Shown: in pieces, positions 47,008-57,068 of the stretch
Position numbering within the stretch: the first letter of the stretch is position 1
How the letters are laid out: each line of letters begins with the position of its first letter
NCBI GenBank assembly: GCA_022264855.1
Contig: JABYQU010000001.1
Coordinates: 124,001-188,000 of the forward strand
Direction of reading: 5' to 3'
Source: Lenzites betulinus
Lineage: Eukaryota; Basidiomycota; Agaricomycetes; Polyporales; Polyporaceae
DNA: 64,000 nucleotides
The notes under the pieces: model-generated
Database searches by the model: none
Told to the model about the DNA's origin: nothing
Seen by the model: only the letters and a program-made list of their open reading frames with translations
Program-made: the position numbers and the translations under genes

Positions 47008-47942
47008 GCGCGGATGTGTACGGCATCACCTGCCCGGTAATGAAACCGGAACTGCCCGGGCGCCCCCACTGTCATATATACGTTCCTTCTTGATAGCGCT
47101 TCTCTCTTCTTCCCCGCCCCCCATAGACTTCCCCCGTTTCCCCCCTGCGATCTGCGCCCCCTAGTGCTGCCGATGTACTGTGCTCCTACTCCCCGCGAAA
47201 TGAGATTGCTGCTTCGCTATTCTAACTGGCCGTAAACTATGAGTGTTGGCACCTCTCTCACGTCTAGAACTTTGTGCTGACGGCCTTCTCCGTTGGAGCG
47301 GGCAACGAGGTGTGAGTATGTACGGCAGCGTTAGCTAACGCTGCCGGCACAAATGAGATCCAACCACACGATGCACGGCCACCATTGGTGACCGACGCCG
47401 CCCGCGGCGCCTGCGCCGCTGCTATTCCCTCTTAGCATCCTCCTGTCGCTGTACCTCTCCACCTCTCTTACTTCGCCGCCCGTCTTCCTGCTGCAGAACG
47501 CGTTCCAACCGCTACCGCGCACGTTTCGGAGGCTGGTGCAGGGCTGAGTAGCGGTTTTGGTGCCCCGGTGGAGAAGCATGGGCGAGCGACCCTCAACGAT
47601 GAGTACGCCGTGACCTGCGCTGTGAACGTTGTGCTGAATGCAATAAAAGCTTGGACGGGATTGATGCCACTCCTCCAAGCCCCAGACACCCAGCTGCAGC
47701 TTGCCTCCAATGTCCTACCCTGAGAACTGCGACCACCCCCAACATGTGCGTGCCGACGCCAGCAATGGCGGCGACGCCCTGACCGGCAGCGCGCCCGACC
47801 TGTCCCCGGGAACTCCCCGACGTCTGGCCACCAGCCCACCCCCCCGCCCAACACGCCGAGGCGTGCTCGCTCCGTCTCCGTCACGGGCGGGGTCCTCTCC
47901 GCTGTGGCCGGCCGAGCGTCGCGCCTCCAGGAGGCCGCCCGC
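47008..47942 (+). other. LINE internal spacer between first ORF and gag-like ORF
   Basis: About 930 bp. An AATAAA occurs at about 47641. A 367-codon frame starting at 47701 overlaps the gag-like ORF in another phase and has no recognisable domain. The large minus-strand frame 47468-48595 is a GC-driven shadow. Confidence 0.4.
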
Positions 47943-50060
47943 ATGGTGGATGATGGCAATGAATCCCCGCCGCCCGTTGATGCTGAGGAACTCGAATATG
48001 TTGACATCCCGCCCGGTTTCGAGTGGCCGATCGCCCGGCCAAGCGTCCGCCCCCCCGCTGCGGGCGGGCTCGCTGGTGATCCTCTGGGAGGCGCCGCGCA
48101 TGCCCCCCCTTCCCTACCCGCAACCCCGCCGCCCGGAGATAGGCGTGATGCTGACAACACCGAACCCGACCGCCAGGCCCGAAAGCGCGTGCATATCGAG
48201 TCACCGTCGCCAACCCCTCCAAGTACGACTGCTGCCGGGCGTTTGCCACGTACGTCCCTCTCCGTCCACGCCCGCTCCCTTGGTAGTGGAACTGGCATTG
48301 CGCCCGCTGAGTGGCGTCGACCGTCCGCCCGGATCGACCGACCGAACTGGGCTGGCGCCAACCGCGTCGCCACGCCATGGCGCGGCGCCTCGCGCCTGTC
48401 GGCTCCTGGCGACACCCTTGCTGATAGAGTCGGAACGCCCCTCAGCCCTTCCGCCAGCGGTCGCGGCGATGCGGAGAATGTCCAGCCAGAGGAAGGGGTC
48501 TTTGAGATGGACCTCGACCTGCCACTGCTCATGCCGCTTGCCAATGGACGGACCCCGAGCTCCGCCAGCCTCCCGCTCTCTGTTCTCGATGTCAACCGTA
48601 ACCGCTTCCCAACGGCTATCTCGCCGAACGGCCCCGTCTACCCTGAGGCGTTTGAGGCCGCCTGGCCGGGTGCAGCGATGGGATCGGCCTCCACCGAATC
48701 GGCTACCCTTGTCCCTAGCCGCGGCAGTGCGTGGGCTGGAATACCGTGGCCGACGAACAACCGCCCCGGCGATGCGGCTGCGGCGACAGTGGCGCGCCCG
48801 CTGACCCCCTTCCCCCTCATCGGTGCGACTGAGTCCGTCCCGCCCACGCCGTATGGATCGCTCGCGGCCTCGTTCCCGTTCCCCACCCCGCCGCCGGGCA
48901 TCCCGATCCCAGGCGCAACTGGAGCTGGCCGCGTGCTCTCTCGGACTGCGACGTATACAGCGGCCGGACGCGCACCCCCGGCGCCAGCTCTCCCCACCGG
49001 CCCCATCTTCACCCCGACCCCTGTCGGTGGCTTCCCGGAGGTCGTGACGAACGAGCCGGACGACCTCCTCGCCGGGCTGCCCATGGCCCGTATCGCCGCG
49101 GTCCGCGACCCCGCCACCGGCAACACGCTCGGTGTACATGTGTTTAACGCGGGCTTCCCATCTGCGCGGGACCTGCGCCCGATGTCAGCTGCCATTACGG
49201 AAACCATCCAAGGATTCACTGGTGAGCTCACCTTCCTACTCGTCCCTCCCGAAGTCGAGTGGGCTGTGCCGCCCGAGCGTCGCCCTGACCCGCCGATCAC
49301 GTGGATCGTGCTTGGGCTGTCCAGCGCGGCGGTGGAGCGCCTCGCGGAGCAGCGCGTGATCTCTACCCCCGCTATCACACTCCTCCTGTACCGACCTGTA
49401 ACGAGCGTCCCCCGTTTCCTGTTCCTCGCCGGCGGCTTCGCTCATGACCACAACAATAGCGTCATGCACGCCATCTGGACAGTCTTCAGCGGACCGCGCG
49501 TGCTCCCCGGGATCCTCAACCTTGCACAATCCAACTCGGCCTTCATCGGAATGCATCCGGAGGACGTCGCGCGGCAGATTCTGGGGTCGCTGGAGGTCCG
49601 CGTTACGACGCTTCGGAACGGAAATATCATCGCCGCCATTTTCTGCGACTCGCCGACGTCCTCCCCCCCGCGATGGCGCGAATGGCGGGATTCAATCTCC
49701 CGGCTCCCCTTCCCCAGCTCGTTCAATTCCACGGGCTTCGCGCGGCGCGCCGGCCGCTGCCGAGGATGCCACGGCTCCGACCACCCGACGTATCTCTGTC
49801 CTTTTCAGGACGTTCCTGGGTGGAACACGCCGACTCCTGGGGCGCACTGGGCGCAGACCGGACCGCCGCCGCCAGACGGACCTGTGAACGTCGGCGCCCC
49901 CCCTCCTGGCCCCCCGCCGCCGCCGTCCCGTCCGTGTGGCGGATTGCCCCCTCGCGGGCACGGAAGCGGGCGTGGGGGTCTGGGGAAGCGTGACCGGCGG
50001 GACCGCTCGGGTGGCGGTGCGGGGTTCGCGCTCGGCGGGGGCTCCGCCCCCTTGTTCTAA
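47943..50060 (+). CDS. LINE ORF1, gag-like RNA-binding protein
   Basis: About 705 codons from the first in-frame ATG (the open frame itself extends further 5'). It is Pro/Ala-rich in the first half. A structured segment follows around 49030-49700 (AITETIQGFTGELTFLLVPP and the VEWAVPPERR to LLLYRPVTSVPRFLF region), then a CCHC zinc knuckle CRGCHGSDHPTYLC (C-x2-C-x4-H-x4-C, about 49759-49800). The tail is Gly/Arg-rich (RGHGSGRGGLGKRDRRDR). Such proteins coat the element RNA and act as nucleic-acid chaperones. It ends 256 bp before the pol frame opens. The exact start is uncertain. Confidence 0.72.
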   Translation: MVDDGNESPPPVDAEELEYVDIPPGFEWPIARPSVRPPAAGGLAGDPLGGAAHAPPSLPATPPPGDRRDADNTEPDRQARKRVHIESPSPTPPSTTAAGRLPRTSLSVHARSLGSGTGIAPAEWRRPSARIDRPNWAGANRVATPWRGASRLSAPGDTLADRVGTPLSPSASGRGDAENVQPEEGVFEMDLDLPLLMPLANGRTPSSASLPLSVLDVNRNRFPTAISPNGPVYPEAFEAAWPGAAMGSASTESATLVPSRGSAWAGIPWPTNNRPGDAAAATVARPLTPFPLIGATESVPPTPYGSLAASFPFPTPPPGIPIPGATGAGRVLSRTATYTAAGRAPPAPALPTGPIFTPTPVGGFPEVVTNEPDDLLAGLPMARIAAVRDPATGNTLGVHVFNAGFPSARDLRPMSAAITETIQGFTGELTFLLVPPEVEWAVPPERRPDPPITWIVLGLSSAAVERLAEQRVISTPAITLLLYRPVTSVPRFLFLAGGFAHDHNNSVMHAIWTVFSGPRVLPGILNLAQSNSAFIGMHPEDVARQILGSLEVRVTTLRNGNIIAAIFCDSPTSSPPRWREWRDSISRLPFPSSFNSTGFARRAGRCRGCHGSDHPTYLCPFQDVPGWNTPTPGAHWAQTGPPPPDGPVNVGAPPPGPPPPPSRPCGGLPPRGHGSGRGGLGKRDRRDRSGGGAGFALGGGSAPLF

Positions 50061-50316
50061 ATCTGCGTATCGTCTCCGTAATCGCTCGTGTATGCTTCCC
50101 GAATGTCGTGTCTTCTTGTAGTTCTTGTGCCTCCCGGCCCAAATACACTAGTCCTGGCTAGGAAAGCCGCGGAGTTTCCCCCCCCCACCTTTGAAACGGC
50201 GGCCTATTGAGGCCCGGACGAGCCGTGCTGAGAAGCTGAAGCGCGCCCGGTACCCCCATTGGAACGCCAGTCCGCACGTCCCCCTGTCAGGCGGGCCGCC
50301 TGACTACCGCCGGCCA

Positions 50317-53300
50317 ATAGTCAATAACTGGCGGGAAACAACTGACTGCTGCAACCACACCAACCACACTACCCACGGATGACTACCCCCGGCATCGGCC
50401 CCCGCGCACGGGTGATGGGATAAGTGCGTGCGCCGTCACTGAGCAGCGCCGCCCTCATGACCCCGTCCCCGAATCTGTCTCAGTGCCTCCGCAGCCCGGT
50501 CCTGACCGTGTGGCCAGCAACCGGCGCCGCGCTCGCATCCGCATCGCGTCTCTCAATGTTAATGGCTTCGGACGTGCTACTACTGGCACAACAAGCGATA
50601 AGTGGCTTGCTATCAACCAGCTCATGAAAGAGCAACGTCTCGCGGTCCTCGCTGTGCAAGAAGCGCATCTCAACGAGGACCGCCTCCGGACACTGAACGA
50701 CCTTTTCGGCGACCGCCTCTTGTTCCTCACGTCCCCCGACCCCACGAGCCCCCTGGCTGCCGGAGGCGTCGCCTTTGTGGTCAATCGACGAATGATCACG
50801 ACCACGCCGCCTACCATGCATGTGCTCACCCCCGGCCGTGCGGCAATCCTTACGATACAATGGACGGCAGCTCGACAGCTGTTGCTCCTGAACGTCTACC
50901 CGCCCAACCGAGCATGTGACAATGCTGTGTTCTGGCAGCAGCTCGATGCTGGGCTTGCGGCCTGCCACGCCCGACCCATGGTATTGATGGGCGATTTTAA
51001 CTTTGTAGAAGCACCGGAGGACCGCCTCCCACCGCGCTCGGACCCAGTGGCGGTCACTGACGCCTTTGCGGCGCTCCGCACCCGCCTGTCGCTCCGTGAC
51101 TCGTGGCGCGGAGCGCACCCCAAAGAGCGTGCGTTCACTTTTTGTCAAGCAGCCACGGGCAGCCAGTCCCGGCTCGACCGGATCTATGTGCATTCTGACC
51201 TTGCCATGGCTGCGGCCGACTGGACGATGGGGCCGGCGGGCGTCGTTACCGACCACTTCCTGGTGGGACTGTCGCTTGCGAACTATCAAACCCCTGCCGT
51301 AGGCCCAGGAAGGTGGAGCTTGCCGCCGTGTCTTCTTAACGACCCCCCATTTATGGCCACAATGAGGACGCTTGGTCTGCGTGTAAACGCGGACCTCGCC
51401 GCGCTCCCGGAGCGAACCGCCACCCGCAACGCCCAGACCATTTTTGCGCAGTTCAAGCGCGACCTGCGCGACGCAGCGCGCGCACGGCACAAGATTAAAG
51501 CCGCTGCTCAGGACAAGAAGGTTGCGGTCCTCCGGCAACAACTGAGCACTGCGCTAATGGAGCGCACCCCTGCCCGCCTGTCGAGGACGGCTCATGAGGC
51601 CGACCCCCCTCAGACCGCTGACCGGACGCCCCCCTCGGTTTCGCATGACCTGCTTGATACCACGGAGTTGCGGGAGCAGATCGCGCGCTTGGAAGAGAAA
51701 CGATTCGGCCAGCGCCGAATGGCCGGCGCCGCGAAAGACTGGGTGGCCGGAGAAAAAATAGGGCGGTACTGGATTCGCGTTAACGCCCCCCCGCCCGAGG
51801 ACGGGACCTTTTATGAGATGGCCCGCCCGGTAGGTGAGGACGGACAACGCACCTATGCCAACGCCACGTCTGAAATGTGTGCGATAGCCCGGGAACACTA
51901 TAATTCCATCCAGTACCAGGACCCGGTGGCGTCGTGTGAGCAGCATGATGAGGACATTGAGCGAGTACTAGAAAACGTCCCGACCCCGCTCACCAATCGA
52001 CTGAAAGCCCCGCTTGCGGCCCCCATCACGGGGATGGAAATTGAGGAGGCCGTGGATGCTGCGGCCCCGGGAAAGTTGCCTGGACTCGATGGACTCCCGG
52101 CGGAGGTATGGAAGACCTATGTCCGATGGGACCGCGCCGGGAGAAAGGCCGGGAAACCGATATTTGATGTATGCGCCGCGCTCCGCGCTGTATTCAACGA
52201 CATTGAACTGCACGGTGTGGCGGATGGGACTGGCTTTGCTGAAGGCTGGGTATGTCCGATCTATAAGCTGAAGGGGGACACAAGGTGTATTGTTAATTAC
52301 CGACCTATCACTCTCCTGAATGCCGACTATAAATTAATGACGCGAGTACTGGCATCGCGTCTCGTCCCCCCGGCGTGCACCCTTGTGCACCCTGACCAAG
52401 CTGCTTTCCTGCCGGGACGACGAATCTTTGACAATATAAAGCTCACCTCACTGATGCTGCACTATGCGGCGGCCGAGAAAATAGAAGGCGCTGTCGTCGC
52501 ACTGGACCAGGATAAAGCGTATGATCGCATAGACCACCGTTATCTCTGGCGACTCCTGGAACATTTGAACTTCCCGCAACGCTTTATTCGGACGGTGCGT
52601 GCGCTGTATACTGCGGCTACAAGTGCTGTAATGGTCAACGGGATGCTGAGTCGCCCGTACGAAATCGTCCGCGGCGTACGGCAAGGCGACCCAATGTCAT
52701 GCCTCTTGTTCATCCTCGCCATCGAGCCGCTCGCGATTGCACTCCGAGCATCCCCCCTCCGTGGCATCAATGTGCCCGGGGTGTCAGCACGCCTGATTAC
52801 TACCCTGTATGCGGATGACACCACAGTGTTTCTGCACTGCTCTGACGACTACGACACACTCACGGAGCTGTTGCGGGTGTGGTGCGCTGGCGCGCGAGCG
52901 AAGTTCAACGCGGGGAAAACTGAGGCCATCCCCCTGGGACCGAGCGCATGTCGTGCCCAACTGGTCCGAGACCGCACGGCCTGTGGCTGGGCATTGGCGA
53001 TTCCTCCGTCTGTCCGGATTGTCCCGGACGGGGACACCATCCGCGTCCTCGGTGCGCGGGTTGGAAACGACGCTGATCAGTGTGCAGCCTGGCGTCCAAT
53101 CGTAGCGAAGATCCGTGCTAATCTGGCACGGTGGGGCCGTCGAAAGCCCACGCTGTATGGGAGGAAACTGATTGTCGGACTGGAGGTGGGCAGTCGAACG
53201 CAATTCCTTGCAGCCGCGCAAGGGATGCCAGCGACAATTGAGCATGAATTACAGCGCATAATAATTGAATTTATATGGAACAGCGGGGGGCACCACCATG

Positions 53301-55436
53301 TCGCCAGTCAGACGCTTATGGAACCGGTGGCGAAGGGCGGCCTTGGCCTGCTTGACCTGCGCGCAAGAAATCAGGCAATTGACCTGATGTGGACCAAGTC
53401 TTACCTCCATCTCCGAGATTCTCGACCTCGGTGGGCGTTCCTGGCCGACGCCCTCTTCGCTGCAGCGCCTGTCGGCTCGTCCCGGCGTGTGGAGCGCTGC
53501 GCGCGCATTAACACGTTCCTGCAGACATGGCGCGTGAGCCCGCGCCCGCTGTGCCCGCTGCCATCGACGCTGCAGTCTATGATTCGAACGGCGCGCACGT
53601 ACCACGTCTCGCTATGCCCGCTCCTCCCGGATGACTCTGTCCGGCTGGCGCTACCCATATGGTACCACATCGGATGTACAGGGAGCCGCTCTGTCGCAAA
53701 CACCGCGGCAAGCAGGTGCCTCAGGAACCGCCACGGAGTCCGGACGGTCGGAGACTGTGAAGACGTCGCGTCCCGGCTGTTGGCCAACCCCGCCGGGGGC
53801 CCGCCGCACACCTCGCGTCTCGACTGCCACTGCGTAGCGTGCGTACATGACCGACAGGCACTGGGATGTGTGGCCCCCTACCTCTGTGTGAAGGCTGCTG
53901 CCAAGGCGGTGACACGCCTACAACCCAAGTGGCGCCCTGGGGGCCCGCTCAACCTGGATGGTCTCTCCCCGCCTCGGCCGGCTGGCGGCGGCCCGCCGGT
54001 TGTGACGATAACGGGCGATGGCGCGGTCGTCTTCGACCCGAGTGTACGAGCGGCCGCGCCGTTCCTTGATGGGTTTCGTGTGTTCGGAACTGTAGGCGGC
54101 GTGAGTGAACTGCCGCTCCGGCCCCTCCCGCGCCCCTTTGAACTCTGTCAGGAGGAGGTTACGGTGTACACCGATGGTAGTTGCATCCGGAATGGTACCA
54201 CGGCCGCTATGGCTGGGGCCGGAGTGTGGTATGGGACTGACGACCCCCGCAACGTGGCGGCGCCCGTCCCTGGCGCGGCCCCTACCAACCAGACAGCTGA
54301 ACTGTATGCTGTTGAGGTTGCCATCGCCTTTACCCCCCCTTTGCGAAGCTTAATATCATCTCTGACTCCCGGTACGTGGTGGACGGGATGACGCGCCACC
54401 TGCGAGCGTGGGAGGACCGCGGGTGGGCCGGTGTGGCCAACCCTACACTCGTGCGCACTGTCGTCGCCCGCCTTCGGGCGCGGTCGGCGCCGACCACTTT
54501 CAAGTGGGTGAAAGGTCATACGGGCGTACTGGGCAATGAAGGGGCTGACGACCTCGCCCGGTGCGGTACGGAAGCTCCCCGCCCGCCTGCCCCTGCCCTC
54601 CCCCCTGCGCCGGAAGGCTTTGTTGCCCAGGGTGCACGACTGTCTGTACTCACCCAGCGACTTGCATACCGCCTGATCCGTGCCCAAGGCGCGCCGGACG
54701 TGCGACGCCGTACGGACCGTGTGACGGGCCAAGTGGTCGCGGCGCTGCATGACTGGGACTGCCACATCACCGTGTCACAGCTGTGGAAATCCCTCCGGCG
54801 ACCTGAGTTCCGGCGGGGGATGCGTGACTTCTGGTGGAAGGCTCTGCATGGCACGCATCGGGTTGGGGACTACTGGAGTAACATTCCTGGTTACGAACAG
54901 CGCGCAACCTGTCAGTTGTGTGGCGTCTCGGACTCACTTGAGCATATTTCGAATGCACTGCGCCGGGACAACAGGAAGTATGGGCGGCGGTGCGGGCGAC
55001 GTTGGAGCGTGGGGGCGTCCTGCTCCCCCACCTGACAGTCGGAATGGTGCTTGGTGCCCCGGCCTTCCAACTCTCTACTGACGACCCGGCAACCCCCGTC
55101 GCTGGTCAGCGTCTGGTGCGCATACTTGTGACCGAATCGACGTACCTCATCTGGTGCTTGCGCAACCGTCGGGTCATCGGTGGCCCTAACGGAACGACGT
55201 GTGCGCTCCCTCCCGCTGCGATCATTGACCTCTGGACTGCTGTGGTCAACAAGCGGTTCCTCATGGACCGCCTCCTGACGGCGAAACGGCTTGGGAAGAG
55301 TGCACTCAGCCGTCAGACTGTCCTCGCGACATGGGGGCCTGTGCTGGTGGAGCGGGACGCTCTGCCGGACGACTGGATTGGCTGTACGGGGGTTTTAGTG
55401 GGTAGACCTTCCTCTGGGGTAATGGGTGTCGGCTGA
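50317..55436 (+). pseudogene. LINE ORF2 (endonuclease-RT-RNase H), two frameshifts
   Basis: The polyprotein frame opens after a TAG near 50313 and has no ATG before the endonuclease begins at about 50538 (RIASLNVNGFG). AP-type endonuclease marks: VLAVQEAHLNEDR and GDFNFVEAPEDR. Reverse transcriptase about 52240-53100: WVCPIYKLKGDTR, ALDQDKAYDRIDHRYLWRLL, GVRQGDPMSCLLF and LYADDTTVF. RNase H: VYTDGSCIRNGTTAAMAGAG and KWVKGHTGVLGNEGADDLA. C-terminal CQLCGVSDSLEHI and VLATWGPVLVERDALPDDW. The frame shifts inside RNase H at a C7 run (54333-54339) and again at a T3 run (54947-54949); in each case the sequence is one base shorter than the downstream frame needs. Either the element is dead or these are homopolymer base-calling errors. 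Confidence 0.88.
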
Positions 55437-55574
55437 TAATGGAGGAAGGGGAGTCCCACACTGCCATTTACTGATGGCGTGCGTAATGCATTTCCCCTCG
55501 TTGGTGTAGCGGGGTCGCCCGCGCAACTTGCAATGGTGGCTAACCGGGCCGTCGGGCCCGGCGTTACCAGCACC
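55437..55574 (+). other. LINE 3' UTR
   Basis: 138 bp between the pol stop and the poly(A) tail; no AATAAA-type signal needed, as the tail comes from reverse transcription. Confidence 0.55.

Positions 55575-55603
<29 letters not shown>
55575..55603 (+). repeat. LINE poly(A) tail
   Basis: 29 uninterrupted A residues directly before the right target-site copy. The uninterrupted tail suggests a recent insertion. Confidence 0.93.
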
Positions 55604-55605
<2 letters not shown>

Positions 55606-55616
55606 GCTGGGTGTCC
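55604..55616. repeat. LINE target-site duplication, right copy
   Basis: Exact match to 45039-45051. The helicase frame continues from here (AGC-TGT-CCC-GTT type phase), giving SAGCPVGACCSARCC. Confidence 0.92.
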
Positions 55617-56672
55617 CGTTGGCGCGTGCTGCAGCGCGCGCTGCTGTAGAGCCGACACAGCCACCCCCATTGCCCTCCTCACTCACTCCGATCGCGATCG
55701 AGTTGCCACAATGCAGCACAAGCTTACATCCTACGCACCTCCCACTGGTTTGACAAGTTCTCCGGGGCCACTCGACATAGCGGAAGATCCAGTAAATTTA
55801 TCACCATCTCGCCGTTGCTCCCAAGCAGAACGTGCTTCCCTCAAAGACATCCTTCTGGACTGGCGTGATGTTCGCTGGAGCACGATCGCTAATGACAATC
55901 CATTCCTGTCTTGGCAGTGGGTCCTCGATGACGAGAATATCGACATTCTAGTATCTAAAGCTCACAAGATTGTCAATGCATCTGCCATTGATGCGGCCCT
56001 CGTTCGCAGCCTCATCGCCTGGATCACGGACGCCGAGAACATGAGGTTGCTGGTCGCGGTCTTGAACGACTTCCGAACGGCTTTCCGCAGTAGATCGGAC
56101 AAGCAGCGCAAGAAGGCGAACACCTCCCGCTGGCCTCGCGATGGGTCTCCAACACCGAGCAGTCGCCACAGCAGTGCAAGGGAGCAAAATCCTGGAGAAC
56201 CGAGTGCACTTGGACACCGAACTCACCAGTATGTGGCTACTATTACCTCCTTGCACATGTCTATCTGGAATTGTAGATTTGCTTGCGCTGACTATTATTT
56301 CTCACAGGTTTCAACTCTCTGTTCCGAAGTACGAGCACGAACCAACCTCACAAATGACGTTCAATGATGTGTTTCATGTAGGGATATAATTGTAAGTGGT
56401 TTATTCATCGGCAAGGGGCTCGGAATAACCTGGATCACCGTTCGGACAGGTGTCCTCAGTATCCAAACCAACATCTACTGTAAACGTGCCTTCAGGGTTG
56501 TCGAATGCCGTGCCCGTGTGTATGTCCTCGGATGCTACTACTATGTCAGGTTCTTCGTCTCTCCACTCGTTATCACCATCATGTACGCCTGTCCCCTTCC
56601 CGGTGCGCTCCAGCCAGTGTTTGAACAAGCTCCGGTGTGTCAGCATCTGCATTCCTTCTACTAGCACGTCCC

Positions 56673-56677
56673 GTACA
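56673..56677. repeat. Copia target-site duplication, left copy
   Basis: GTACA directly before the left LTR; the same five bases follow the right LTR at 61812-61816. Confidence 0.93.
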
Positions 56678-57042
56678 TGTTGGATAGCAAGCGTCGACAG
56701 ACACTCGCGCACCCGTATGGTATACGTTCTCTCTTATGATAGTCGCGCATTTAGGCGCCTATGCTCACGACTGCCTCGTTCCTCATATCTCGGACGATCC
56801 CGCTCACGCGTTCGCCTCGTGCGCGCGTTCAGATATACCACGCGTTCCCCCGACCGGTGCTTCAGTTCTTCTCCCACTGAAGCACCGGTGAGTACTTCTG
56901 TAGCTTCTGTCTCTATATGTCCATATGCTGATTCCATGTAGTCATTGTCTAGGTACCTAGCTATGCAACCTATGAGTTCTTCTCCCACTGAAGCACCGTC
57001 ATTGTCTAGATTCTCCCGTCGTCGGCTCGGACCTCGTTAAGA
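56678..57042 (+). repeat. Copia left LTR
   Basis: 365 bp starting TGTTGGATAG. It contains a perfect 14-bp inverted repeat, ACCGGTGCTTCAGT (56853-56866) and its complement (56876-56889), around a 9-nt loop. A second copy of the loop plus right arm follows at about 56970-56994. AT-rich TATATGTCCATATG lies between them. Confidence 0.95.
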
Positions 57043-57054
57043 GGTTATGAGCCC
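57043..57054 (+). other. Copia primer-binding site (tRNA-iMet anticodon region)
   Basis: GGTTATGAGCCC, directly after the LTR, is complementary to GGGCTCATAACC, the anticodon stem-loop of initiator tRNA-Met, and not to a tRNA 3' end. Drosophila copia uses the same internal fragment of this tRNA as primer. Confidence 0.75.
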
Positions 57055-57068
57055 TGCTGCTCCGCAAA

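Larger units (their letters stand above)
45052..55603 (+). mobile_element. Non-LTR retrotransposon (LINE, Tad1/I-like), 10.55 kb
   Basis: Bounded by a 13-bp target duplication and ending in 29 A residues (55575-55603). It carries a GC-rich, C-run-rich sequence unlike the flanks. Order: about 950 bp leader, a proline-rich ORF (46000-47007), a second spacer, a gag-like ORF with a CCHC knuckle (47943-50060), and a pol ORF with AP-type endonuclease, reverse transcriptase, RNase H and a C-terminal cysteine region (50317-55436), then a short 3' UTR. Endonuclease plus RNase H in ORF2 is the Tad1/I-type arrangement; placing it in Tad1 is by architecture only. The 5' end (GGGGGGCGCC) follows the target copy directly, so it looks full length. 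The pol frame is broken twice. Confidence 0.92.
43285..56389 (+). pseudogene. RecQ-like ATP-dependent DNA helicase, disrupted by a stop codon and a LINE
   Basis: A superfamily 2, RecQ-like helicase of the type expanded in mushrooms. Pieces: exon 43285-43764; exon 43838-45051 continuing, after the LINE (45052-55603) and one target-site copy (55604-55616), at 55617-56228; last exon 56308-56389. Without the LINE the frame is continuous and would give 795 codons. Motifs: Walker A AGTGAGKS (about 121-128), DEAH box VDEAHVIAQW (about 262), motif VI-like QKGGRAARD (about 453), and a Cys cluster ACCSARCC just after the insertion point. An in-frame TGA at 44477-44479 (codon 374, context AT-stop-RDARV) breaks the gene independently; CGA to TGA would explain it. 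The 5' low-complexity Ser/Pro start is uncertain. The stop codon lies 11 bp from that of the convergent DUF6589 gene. Confidence 0.85.

Noticed and set aside
47468..48595. 375-codon minus frame opposite the LINE gag-like ORF
   Set aside because: Low-complexity GC-driven frame; the plus strand carries the CCHC knuckle and element order.
54325..54345. Programmed ribosomal frameshift in the LINE RNase H
   Set aside because: No classical slippery heptamer plus structure, position is inside a domain, and a second similar break occurs downstream; decay or sequencing error fits better.
55528..55604. Independent gene starting in the ORF at 55528 with a poly-Lys N-terminus
   Set aside because: The poly-Lys is the translated LINE tail; the real coding sequence is the 3' part of the interrupted helicase.
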